Origin: Trebouxia sp. TZW2008
Taxonomy: Eukaryota > Chlorophyta > Trebouxiophyceae > Trebouxiales > Trebouxiaceae
Length of the DNA stretch: 64,000 bases
Assembly (NCBI GenBank): GCA_002118135.1
Contig: BDIU01000020.1
Coordinates: 124,001-188,000 of the forward strand
Reading direction: 5' to 3'
The notes below the pieces were generated by a model, which ran no database searches, was not told the origin of the DNA, and worked only from the letters and a program-made list of their open reading frames with translations. Every line of letters starts with the position of its first letter. Positions within the stretch are counted from its first letter, which is position 1. Below are positions 34,001-44,676 of this stretch, piece after piece. The translations under genes were made by a program, and so were the position numbers.

Positions 34001-37000
34001 GTCTGAAAGCTGTGATGGGTTTCTGCTGCAGTGACTCAGTCAGTAACAAAAGTGTGACTAGATCCTGCTGTAATCAAGCAGTCAGTAACACAGCTGTGAC
34101 TTGCCAAGAACCCAGTCATCTAAGCATTGCTGCTGAATGCCCCAACTGCAGCATTCTTGGGCAGCTCTACCTCAATGGTATGCCAGGTTCTCTGCTATCT
34201 CAGCATTGCACCTGACCGCATGTGGCCATGACAAATCACTTATCCAAGCTGTTGCCTTGGTCACGTTACCAGAACACTGATAGCAGCTGCCATTATGCGT
34301 GAGCCAATGTCAGTCTGTCACATGCTGCATGTTTACTTGTCGAGTCATCATTGCAACGCAGTCGTTGTGCAGTGTCCTTAATATCATGGGTGTTACCAAT
34401 AATGCCTGTGGTGAAACTGTTATGTGCTAAGGCACAGGGTGTGCCACAGACTGCCAAGCTGCATTTTGTGGAGCTAGCAGCTCCCCCCAGCAAACAGAGC
34501 AGGAAAGAGGGCAACCCCAAGGGCAGTGCAGCGCAGGCCCAGGCCCTCTCCAAAGCCTACAGCAGCCTGACCAGCGTATTGCTGGCCCTCAAGCACCAGC
34601 GCCGCAAGCAGGAGCAAACTGCTCCAGGGTCAGTTACCCCTCCTGAGTTTTTGCATGCATGTTTTGACTACAAATCTACTGTACACTGTGCCAGGGCAGA
34701 TGCAGCAGCTGTTCCTGACCAGCATGCTGCTGACCATCAAGCACCAGCGCCGCAAGCAGGAGCAAGCTGCTCCAGGGTCAGTTAGCCTTTGCCCCTTGGA
34801 CATGCCTTTTCAATGATTTCACAGTATTGATGGGCAGATGCAGCAGCCTCTGACCCATGCTGTGCACACGCGCAAATGATGTGTAAGCACCAGCACTGCA
34901 AGCAGGAGCAAACTGGTCCAGGTTTATTTAGCCTTCCTGGCAGGTGTGCATGCAATGATGAAGCAGTGTCAATGGGTAGGTGCAGCTGTTGCTGACCCCT
35001 GTTGCTGGCCACCAAAAACTAAGGTTGCAAGCAGGAGCGAGCTACTCCAGGGTTGGTTTACCCTCCTGATCCTTGTCCATGCGTATTCAGCAGTGGTACA
35101 CTGTTGATGGACAGATGCAGCAGCCCCTGACCCACGCTGTGCAAATGCGCAAGTGCTGTACTAATTCAGGTTGTGTGCCCCTGTGCCTTCTTGGCGGGAA
35201 TGCCCTCTGACCAGATGGCTTCAGGAGCCTCTTGCTGGCTCCAGCTATGTGGTGCTGATGGGCACAGTAGCAGCTGAATCTACCAACGCAGGAGACGTTG
35301 TACCTTGAGCAAGCTGTTGACTCCTGTTGAGTGCCAATGTGCAGAGTACACATTCCTTGGAGGGAATGCCCTCTGACCAGGTGGCTTCAGGAGCCTCTGG
35401 CTGGCTCCAGCTATGTGGTGCTGATGGGGACTGTAGCAGCCGGGTCTACCCATGCAGGAGACACCTTGGCCACCCTCAACTGGCTGTCTAGATTCAGGGC
35501 TGAGGGCAGCCCACGCTGCGAGGCTGTGTGGCTCAGCCCTGGCGGAGATGTGGAGGGCTCCCCGCACTGCCATGAACGCAGGCAAGATATGAAGTACAAA
35601 TTTGTTTGGCATGTCAAATTGTCTTTGATGTTAGAATGTTGTTTCCTGACCACAAGTCATGACTTTGATCATGCAAAGCTTTGCATGGTACAAGCACAGC
35701 AGAGCTCAACGGTCAAAGTGCTTGTATTCATGCATGCAAGCACCAGCTTGGGTCTTTGCCTGCAGACAACCTAAACGCTTCATGCATCTGTGCAGATTGT
35801 CGTGTACCTTGTGAAGTTCAAGTCTGTATTCATGTGGCTGCCCAAGTATCTGTAGTATAGCCCATCAAAGTGCAAATGTCTTGGTGCTGCCAGTGCATTG
35901 TGCCTTTGTGTTGAGCACCTTGTCGTTGGTCGGCTTCATGCATAAGCGATTTTCAGGTGGCCGCTTGGGTACAGCTTGAGCGCTCTAAGTGCTTGCAAGA
36001 ACGTACCGCTGTTGCATCGCACCTCTGCGCACTCAGCACTTTGCAACTGATCAGCTTCCTTTGTCATGTCCAGGTGGTCACTAGGTTACATGCAGTGCAG
36101 GCAGCATGAGCACTCTCGCTTGCACACAGATATTGTCATTGCCTTGTGCTTTTGTAATCACCGCCCTGAGACTGGTCAGCTGCATCCCTGTTTGATGTTT
36201 AGGTGGCCGCCTGGGTACATGCAGTGGAGGCAGCATGAGCACTCTCGCTTGCAGCGGGATGGCATGCTTGCCAACCCTGACGATGATGGATCCCAAACCC
36301 TGGCAGATGATGATGCGTGCCCCGTAGCTGGCCACCACTGCTGCGGTGCTGAGTGCCCTGAGGAAGATGAAGAGGCCATCGCTCACAAGGTGAACCTTAG
36401 CTTGGCAATTCTGCTGTTGCGCCGCAAGAATCAACTTGGCACAGGCAAAGCAATGATTTGTACATGCACAAACCTTGCACCTCATGCTACAAACTGAGTT
36501 CAGTGACTTCTCTTGAAAATGAATGCTTTGGTAAGCAAGAGATGTCCTTATATCATCAAGACTGTTGTTGCATCAAGATTGTATTTGCATTGAATGACCT
36601 TATAAGGAGCAGGTACTGTAGCAATCAGGTTGTTTGTCCTTCTGCAATGACAAGCTTGATCACCTTCATCTTCCAAAATCATTATTGACCTGTGGCCTGT
36701 GCATGCAGCGTGAATTGAGAAAAGCTCGCAAGGCACTGAAGCAGAGTCTGAAGGAGCTGGACAGCGCACAGACAGACAAGTCAAACCTGCAGCACCAAGT
36801 CAACAAGCTCTCTCGCACCTTGCAGGTCAGCTCATGCTTTGCACAGGCTCATAACTGTGTCATGACAAACCAATGACGTGTGCGTCAAGATGGCCCACAA
36901 GCTTTGCATGAGCGCGTGACACAGTCATTGTGGGCTCATGATACAGTGCACCAAGAAAGTTTGCGATCAACAGCGCCTCATCAGATGCAGCAGCACTCAG

Positions 37001-40000
37001 CTCTTTGACTGCTGAGCTGCAGTCTGCTTGCATAGCCTTACTCATGACTTGCTGCATTGCCAAAGACAAACCTTGCTGTGTCATGTTGTGTGCAGGTTGC
37101 CACTTGTGGGCTGTAGGGCTTGCTTTGGCAAACAAGCTTCTTTACAACAATGGACCTCATGCACGCTAAGCTGGTGACTTGTTGTTGCAGGTGCAAGTGA
37201 CAGCTTTGAACAGAGAGGCTGCACGCATCAGGGCGTACAATGAGGTCCATTCCGCTGTCAAGTGAGTCCTTGCATGAACAATAGTTTGTGTGGATCACGC
37301 TCAACTCATGTCCAGCATAGGCATTGCATCACTGACACGTCTGCTGCTGCCGACCTGACACTCAAAGGACAAAAGTTTCCTGCTTCCTTTTTGGCACAAC
37401 CACAAGCGTCACTTGACGGGATTTGACATGTGTAGCATGCAGACCAGACCCTGTATGCCTTGCAAACATGCCTGCCAGTTGACTTTCACACACGAATTGG
37501 TGCACAGCCGTGCGTCACTGACAGTCAGCACAATCTGCAGGCAGCAAGAGCACCAGAAGCAGATGCAGCAGCTCAGCCAGCAGCTGCAAGCTGCAGAAGA
37601 GGAGCACTGCAGCCTGCAAGCAAAGTTGGAGGCCAGCATAAAGGCTGCAGCTGACAAGGAAGCTGAAGCTGCTGCAGCATCCAGGGCAGAGCAGGCAGCC
37701 TTGCAGGCAGCTGCTCGTGCAGCGCAGCAGCGGCAGTCATCAGCAGCTGCTGCAGCAGTTGCAGGGGCACAGCCACAGATGAGCTGCCCTGGCTTCCAGC
37801 CCTTGCCCCAGCAGCAGCCCCTGCAGCTGCCTGAGCAGCAGGTCTGGCAGGAGTTTGAGGGCCAGAGGTTACTCAACTCAGCAGCAGCTGCTGCAGCTGT
37901 TGCCCAGCCGGCTGTGACGACTCACCGACACAGACAGACTGCTGCTCAGCCTGCTGTGACGGCTCAGCGGCATGGACAGACTGGTAGCAATGAGCGTCAC
38001 AGCGTATCCAGAACATGCTTCAGCCCTGTTAGAGATGCTAGCCCTACCTATGCTTCACGCATGCGTCACATGCAAGATCACATTGACGCACTGAACAGGT
38101 CGCTGTCAGCCGGCCGGCACCGCAGCCCTCACAGCAGCCCTAAGAGGCGACATGCTGACAAGGCCGGCAAGCATGTGGGCAGAAGAAGACAGCAGGAGCA
38201 GGAGCACAGCAAGAGGGCCAGGTCTGTGTCTCCTGTGGAGAAGAGGAAAGGTGACCAGGCTCATCTGCTGGACCTGTTTGACTCAGATGCTGAGTCTGTG
38301 GATGGCGTTGAAAGCAGCAGCAGTGTGAGCGCTGATGACGCTGCCAGCTCTGATAGGTATGCGCTCTTGCCGTCTGCTATACTTTTGTAGTACTGCACAA
38401 GACATGGGACTCACAACAGTGCGCCTCCAATCTGGTCTGAGACAGACTGACTTTACAAGTGTAATATGCAATACGTGTTGTCAATAGAAGGATCTGCCCG
38501 GCGCAGCTTGACCTGTTGTCTGATGGCTTACTTTGAGATGCCGCTTGCAACAGTGTGCAAGCCAGTTACAGAGTGGGTGGCTGTGTGATGGTCTGCTTTG
38601 AGGTGCCGCTTGCATCAGCAACAGTGAGCAAGTCATATCTAGAGTCACTTGCTGTGTTGTGGACAGTTTCACCTTGTGACTTGCATTGGCAATGTTGCGC
38701 GAAGCTTTGGGGAAGGCTTGATGTTGTGGCTTGAGTCAGCTGCTGAGTGTGCAAAGTGTTGTGTTAAGGCTTGATGTGATGATGCAGTGACAGCCTGAGT
38801 GGTGGTCGTCACCGGCTGAGCCGCAGGAAGCTGACAAAGAAGTACCGGCAGCTGCAGCAGCGTTCTCAGCAGGTGTTGCAGCAGTTTGGCGCCACCCAGC
38901 AGCAGTGCAGCCAGCTCCAGAGCCAGGTGGCTGCCCAAGCCCAAGATGTTGCCACCCACAAAGCCAGGTCAGCTTTATCCCATGTCCTCATTGTCCTTTT
39001 TCCCTTGTATGTGTGGAGCAGCTATTCATTGACCCACATTTCTTGCAAAGTCCTCGCTCTGTTGCCTCAGAAAAGTCATGGTTGTTGTCTAGCAGTACCT
39101 GATGTTGTGACCCAGCTTGACTCATCTCTTGACAGGTGAAGCACAGAACAGTTGCCTCAGACGTACACCTCAAAAAAAACTTGTTCAGTCACTCATCAGT
39201 CACCTATAAGTGATGTTGTATGCAGGGCCGATGCTGCAGAGAGGAGCTCCTGTGCCGCACAGGAGTCACTAGTAGACAGCCGCAACACACTGACTCAGCT
39301 ACAGACGCACCACGCCGTACTCAAGCAGCATCTAGAGCGAGCTGAGCAGCACAGCTCAGACTCAGCAACTCAAGCTCGCGAGTTTGCGGCCCGAGTCAAG
39401 GAGCTCACCACTGACAAGGAGGCTCTGGTTTCAGAGCTGCTGGCTACCAACAAGTCAGCAGCATATGTGAAGCAGGACTGCAAGCATTTGACGAAATGCT
39501 TGAAGGCCTCGGACCCCGTGAGAGCTCTGAGCACTCTGCTGGAGGAAGCTGAGCCAGACTCAGGGAGCAAGACTCACAGCTCAGAGCTCGTGCTGGTCAT
39601 GAAGCGCCTGAGTGATTACCTGAAGCACAGCTCAGGTTGGTTTTTGCTGCCTCCCTATCACCTTATCTGAAATGCCTCGTCACCCAGATGCTCTCTACTG
39701 CTTGACCCTGCAACACATGTTGTGTGTTTCTAGAGTCAAGTCATCCTATGTTTGCTGTGATGCTCACAGCTGCTTATGCATACACTTCTTGGATCACATC
39801 AATTGTCAATTCATTTCATGTTCCAAGCTGCTCAACATTGGCATGCATGTCAATTTGAGACATTTGACGCATCTTGTCAGCAGGGGATGTCTGTCAGAAG
39901 GTATGTCACCTTCAACAACTTCTTAATGTGTGTAGGCACTCAGCAGCAGACTGCAGCAGCACAGGAGAGGCTCACCAAGCACCTAGAGGCCTCTCAAGCC

Positions 40001-43000
40001 ATGCAAACTGAGCTTCTCACGCTCCAAGGAAAGGCAGCCAAGAGCGAGGCAGCACTGCATGAGTCACAGATCCAAGTGCAGCAGTTGACTCAGGAGGTGG
40101 AGCAGGTGAAGAAGCAGAAGGGCCAGGCTGAGCAGCAAGTTGGGGAGCTGAAGGGCGTTGAAGGGCAGTTGGAGTTGGAAGTGGCCCGCCTGCAGCACCA
40201 GCTTCAGGGTGTGGAAGAGCAGTTGCAGGTATGCTGGCCTTTCTGAAAAACATTGCTGGCAAAGTGCTTCCAGACATTGTTGACAGCCGAAAACAGTCTC
40301 CAGGTATCAGACTGCATTGAGTGTGAATTGCCCACTTGCGCCATCAGCTCCAGGGTGTGGAAGGGCAATTGCAGGCATGTTGGCCCTTTCAGGAAGTACT
40401 GCTGTCAGGCGTTGTGATTCCAAGATATTGACATTGATAAAGATCGTTGATCAGAATTCCGGTGACTAAGAAGGTGTGTACAGCTTAGACGTACTGTGTA
40501 GCCGTTCTTCTGGACTGGTATTTCTTGGCTTGCACAGGTGCATGTCCACGGTCAAAAGACGGAGGTGCTGGGGGACAGGCTCTGATATTACATGCATCAG
40601 TAACAATGTGTGGCATTGTGGCCGCATCTGTCCCCCGCTCCCCTCACCTTGTCCCCCTCTCCCTTTCCAGGTCACCGCAAGTGAATCTCATGAGTGCTGT
40701 TTGTGCAGAGTGAGGTGAGTCAGCTTCAGGGGCAGCTGCAGGCAGAAGTGAAGCGGCTGCAGGTGCAGCTTCAGCAGGCCAGGGCCGAGGAAGAAGAGGC
40801 TCAGGAGCAGCGCCATGCCCTCAAGCTGCAGCTCTCCAAGGTGTGACTCTTTTCTCGGGTGATGACACCGTGTGCTTCGTCAGCATTGCTTCATTCGTGA
40901 TTCTCTCCATAATTGTAGCTTAAGGTCTATGGCCTCAGTTGGCAATCACCCATTCTGCATGCATCTTCAGCAAAGTTGCATTGAACATATCACAAAAACA
41001 AACGCAATCTGACAGCAGCATGTGACCTGAATGCTGTGAACAACAGGACAATGTCGATGTTGGCACAGGGTCACTGCACGGCTGCTTTGCTCATTCTGAT
41101 TGTGTGCGAGCCTGACAGTGGGCTTTGACACAGCTGGCATAATGTGCTGTTGAAGGCTCAAGAGGTCTTGTTGAATGCAATCCACCAGCTCTCTGTTGAC
41201 TGAATGTCAGCATGCATGTAAGCGTCTTGATGCCAAGTCAACACCCAAAGCTATTTCGGGACCACAACAAGTGCATCAGTTCAATGCCATCATTTCCTTT
41301 GATGTCTGCACACAGCCTTGCTTGTGTGCTTCCGCCAGAAAATGTGGCTGTTGACGCCCATCATATCGCACCAATGCCTTGCAAAACAGCAGTGTTGATG
41401 CCCTTGTCATGCAATACATGTATACAGCAATATTTTGCACAACAGCAGATCACAGGAGATCTTGTTTGCAGACAACACAGCATACCAATGCCCTGCAAAA
41501 TGGTGATTCACACAAATTCTTGCTTGCAGGCAACACAGCAGCTGGGTGCATCAGCTTCAGATGCTGCAGAGCTGGAGGAGAAGCTGAGCGCGGCCCAGCG
41601 CAGGATTCAAAAGCAGGCAGAAGAGCAAGAGGAGGCTGAGGCAGCCAGAGCGCAGCAGGGGCTGCACTTCACAGCCCTGCAGCAGGACATACAGGCCCTG
41701 CAAAGTGCCTTGGACCGCACGAAGCAGGATCGCCAGCAGGTTGGCAATGACTGCGTTACAACCCTGGCATGTGAAGTGCATCTTCTGCGTCTAAGCTCAC
41801 TTATGGATCTCAGGCCTGGCCTGGCTGCTCCAATGTTCACAGATTCCATGCCTTTATGATGCAAGACAGTTGCTTGGATCTGGAATGCACGTTCAACGCA
41901 TGCTTTGCAAATATGCACCTCAGCACGTCATGTTGTCACAGCTGTACGTGAGCACAGAGGTCTTCTGCCATATCAAGACACATGACAGCCTGGCCATAAC
42001 ATTCTTTGACAATTGCAGGCGTATGAGGAAGCAGGTCAGGCGAAAGCGAGGCTTGGAGTGTGCGAGCGTGAGCTGGCGGTGGCGCGACAGGATGCCGACG
42101 GCAGCAGCCGGTCGGGGCAAGCCCTGACGGCGGAGGTGCACACAATCGGCCGCCAGAACTCGGCCTTGCAGCAGCAGGTGGTGTCGCTGCAGGCTCAGCT
42201 TGAAGAGACTCTAGATGCCCGTCAGGCTGAGGTATGCCCTTGCTTCACTGTTTTGAGAGTAGAAAGAGCCACATCACTCAGCGCTTGCAGGTGGCCTTGA
42301 CACACAAGGCAGAATCTGGTTTGTTCTTCTGCTGGGTCGCTGTCCCATCCCTGCCACCTAAGTGTTAACTCTGCCTAGGAGTCATGACATTATGGTAGAG
42401 GGCTTGACACTGTGCTAAATATCATGTCTTGCTTCAGGGACGCAAGCAGGAGAGAGTATGGAAGCAGGCCAATGATGAGCATGCCACTGCCATGCTGGCA
42501 ATAGAGGCAAAGCTGGCAGGCAAGCAGCGGGAGGTGGCAGGGCTGCAGGATTTGAATACCCGCCTCTTTGGCCGCTTCCAGGACATGAGGCAGCAGCTGG
42601 CGCGCACAGAAGACAAGCTGTCCCATGAGAAGCTGCGAGGTATGGCTACTGTGTCACCTGTCCGCTGTCACAATTGTGGCATATGCTCTCTCAAGCTGTT
42701 TGATGTAAAGCCACGATGTGCTTCCAGATTGCTCATGATGCAAGTAGTGATGAGTACGGCTGTCAGTAGGGACACTTTCATGATGTCATGCCACGATGAT
42801 CATGCATGGTGACAGCGGCCATATTATACAAAGCAGAGGAAAAGTGCTAAGCAGACCCTGTAAAAACTGTTGCCAGCCCAACACAATCACAGCAGCAGTC
42901 TTGTCAATGCGCACTGCACGTACCAAGCAATACAAGAGCATCAGCACGGGAAGCCGTCACCATTCAAGGGAGTCCATGACCTCCCTTGTGTTTGCACAGA

Positions 43001-44150
43001 GAGCACGCGCCAAGCAGGCCGATTGCCCAGGCTATACACAGTCACAAGCCACGTGTTTCTGCTTTGTCTGAGGATATGTGCTCCAACACAGGGCTTTTGA
43101 GCTGTCTCTGGGGGGCCATCTGCTATTGAGCCTAGTCAGCCTTGCCTTTGCTTGTAACAAGCCTTTTGCATGCAATTGTAGGGTGGCTCGATGGAATGCT
43201 GGAGCAGTTTGAGGAGGCCAGACAGCATAATGTGATGCACTCAGTGCTGCGTGCTGATGAGCGCTGGGACTCTCTGCAGGCACCTGCCAGGTATCTTTTG
43301 CCGCAGCACACATCATTATTGAATTGCGATGTGTCACCTCTAATGCTCAGGGTTTAGGACATAGGGACCCTCTGCAGGCATCTGCCAGGTGTTTCATACT
43401 ACATTACATGTCATCACAACCAGTGAAATGTGTGTACAGTGAGACCTGCACAAAGATGCAGCTTGAGCCAGTGCAGTTGCCCCAGCTCTGCCTTGTTGTG
43501 CTTGTGCTGCCTCCATGGGTCACAGTAGCCTAGTCTTGTCACAAGGCCTTTCAAGCCAGAAGTCATGCTTTTGCAACATGACATTCTGGATAAAGAGGAA
43601 GACACACACAGATATGCGTTTGCCATCATTCTCCTTGACATGCACACAACATAGTGTCTAACATCAGATCAAACTCATGCATCAGAAAAGAATCCATCAA
43701 TGTGCCTAGCCTGTATACATGTGCTTACTCTTGTGCTTGGTAGAGCAAGCGGACAGGCTGCAAGCTGCCAGCGGCATGGTCTCACCAGTACTGACCTTGA
43801 TGTGCACACTGTGCTGATATTGTGCTGTGCGTTGCAGGCGGATTGACAACAAATCACCCCTGGGACGCAGCAGTGCAAATTTGCCAATGCCCATACAGGA
43901 TACAACCCTCAGCTCTCCTGTCAGAACAAGCAGCAAGGTGTACGCTGAACTCAGTCCCTTGCAGACCCAGAAATCAGGGTTGGGCAACTCCTTTCTGACC
44001 CCTGCCAGGACAACTTCGTATGTTCCTACCACACCCCTAGGCAAGCAAGTTGCTGCTTCAGCTGACGCCATTAGACGGCGTTTGCTGCAGACGCCAGGGG
44101 CAGAAGCTCGTCATGCAGCCAGTCAGCTTGAATCAGTTGCAACAATGTAG
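31007..44150 (+). CDS. Kinesin-like protein with degenerate motor and long coiled coil
   Basis: Assigned exons: 31007-31129, 31208-31306, 31439-31501, 31854-31968, a gap, then 34438-34628, 35363-35581, 36203-36389, 36709-36825, 37191-37261, 37541-38356, 38788-38967, 39226-39635, 39936-40228, 40709-40840, 41530-41739, 42019-42231, 42438-42639, 43182-43290 and 43838-44150, giving at least 1,350 aa. Motor marks are the P-loop LLYGASKTGKTYT (nucleotide site complete), GLVPRAV, and ECPLTRWLQEPLAGSS with a kinesin-like VVLMGTVAAG. Where kinesins have the switch II DLAGSE, this has VELAAPPS. The switch I region (NxxSSRSH) was not found; one or two exons between 31968 and 34438 are unassigned, and a weak candidate is 32354-32480. 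From about 36709 on it is a near-continuous coiled coil, interrupted by an Ala/Gln and Arg/Ser-rich stretch (37541-38356), with a Pro/Ser/Thr-rich tail. The exon ending at 35581 uses a GC donor. Confidence 0.8.
31740..31880 (+). repeat. Duplicated motor exon start
   Basis: CAGGGTGTGGGTGATGTTG (31764) and CAGGGTGTGGGTGCTGTTG (31851) lie about 88 bp apart. The second begins the coding exon. Confidence 0.75.
32930..33770. repeat. Seven-copy intronic repeat of about 125 bp
   Basis: The block CGACATCTTTCAGGTGCTTG, followed by a CAGCCTGGGCAGCCCTGTTG-like half, recurs near 32942, 33066, 33191, 33322, 33440, 33567 and 33692 (spacing 118-131 bp). Each unit carries a potential acceptor followed by CTTTCAG|GTGC. 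It sits inside the kinesin motor in the gap where no exons could be assigned. Confidence 0.85.
33838..34110. repeat. Short decayed repeats, GATCCTGCTGCAGTGACTC type
   Basis: At least four loose copies of a CAGTCAGTAACA/GATCCTGCTG unit follow the 125-bp array in the same kinesin intron. Confidence 0.6.
34585..35460 (+). repeat. Tandem duplications of two kinesin motor exon ends
   Basis: The end of the exon at 34438-34628 (AAGCACCAGCGCCGCAAGCA) recurs near 34736, 34886 and 35020, increasingly eroded, at 130-150 bp intervals. The following exon start (GGAATGCCCTCTGACCAGGT) is present near 35197 and 35363. The first of these ends in a stop after STNAGDVVP; the second is coding. Confidence 0.85.
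36070..36260 (+). repeat. Duplicated kinesin exon start, about 128 bp apart
   Basis: GGCAGCATGAGCACTCTCGC occurs near 36101 and 36229, each after an AGGTGG acceptor region. The second copy is the real exon (YMQWRQHEHSRLQ). Confidence 0.85.
38515..38660. repeat. Intronic duplication of about 68 bp
   Basis: TTTGAGATGCCGCTTGCAAC and TTTGAGGTGCCGCTTGCATC lie in one kinesin intron. Confidence 0.65.
40187..40400 (+). repeat. Duplicated coiled-coil exon end
   Basis: CAGGGTGTGGAAGAGCAGTTGCAGGTATG (40204) and a near copy with GCAGGCATG (40352) are about 147 bp apart. The first is the coding exon end. Confidence 0.8.
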
Positions 44151-44676
44151 CAATCTGGCATTGAGTCCTGGCCATATCAGACTGAAACAGAAATGGTTCT
44201 GCCAGACTGAGTGGTAGTGACACTTTAGTACCGTAGCGCCCGAAATTCACCGCGAGGGCCTCGAAAACACAATTGTTTTTCAGCATCGCGAGCGGTCCAC
44301 CGCGAGGGCACGTCATGTAAAAGCGGTAGTACTAGTGTGAGTGTAGTCCTTGTTCTGGTCAACAAACCAGTGTCAAGCAGAGATTGCAGTCAAGTAAAGC
44401 GCCGCTTGCATGTTGATGCGGTGAACGCCATGACGCTAGCAAGCTTGAAAACTGGAATAGCGCTTGCAATGCTGGCGCTCAGAACTGCATGGACTTCACG
44501 GGAGAAAGTGCAGGCGTTTTGGTTTCAGAGCCTGCACTCCACAGCACAAGAGGAGGCCTGCTGCATTGAAGCGCTTCGGCGCGTGCGGCCACCGTAATTG
44601 TAAGCGCAAATCTGCAGTACATGATCCCTCTCATCTGCACATAGGCAACTGACTCTGTCGCTTGGGCAGTCTCTGC
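44151..44676. promoter_or_regulatory. Intergenic: kinesin 3' flank and DDX31 promoter
   Basis: 526 bp between two plus-strand genes. It contains the CACCGCGAGGGC element at 44225-44337. The part nearest the helicase start (44560-44676) is CG-rich, as at other gene starts here. Confidence 0.5.
44225..44337. repeat. Compact CG-rich element with repeated CACCGCGAGGGC
   Basis: CACCGCGAGGGC occurs at about 44249 and 44299, separated by an AT-rich core (AACACAATTGTTTTT). The outer ends (TAGTACCG and CGGTAGTACTA) are imperfect inverted repeats. Composition differs from the neighbours. It could be a small non-autonomous DNA transposon or a regulatory element. Confidence 0.4.
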
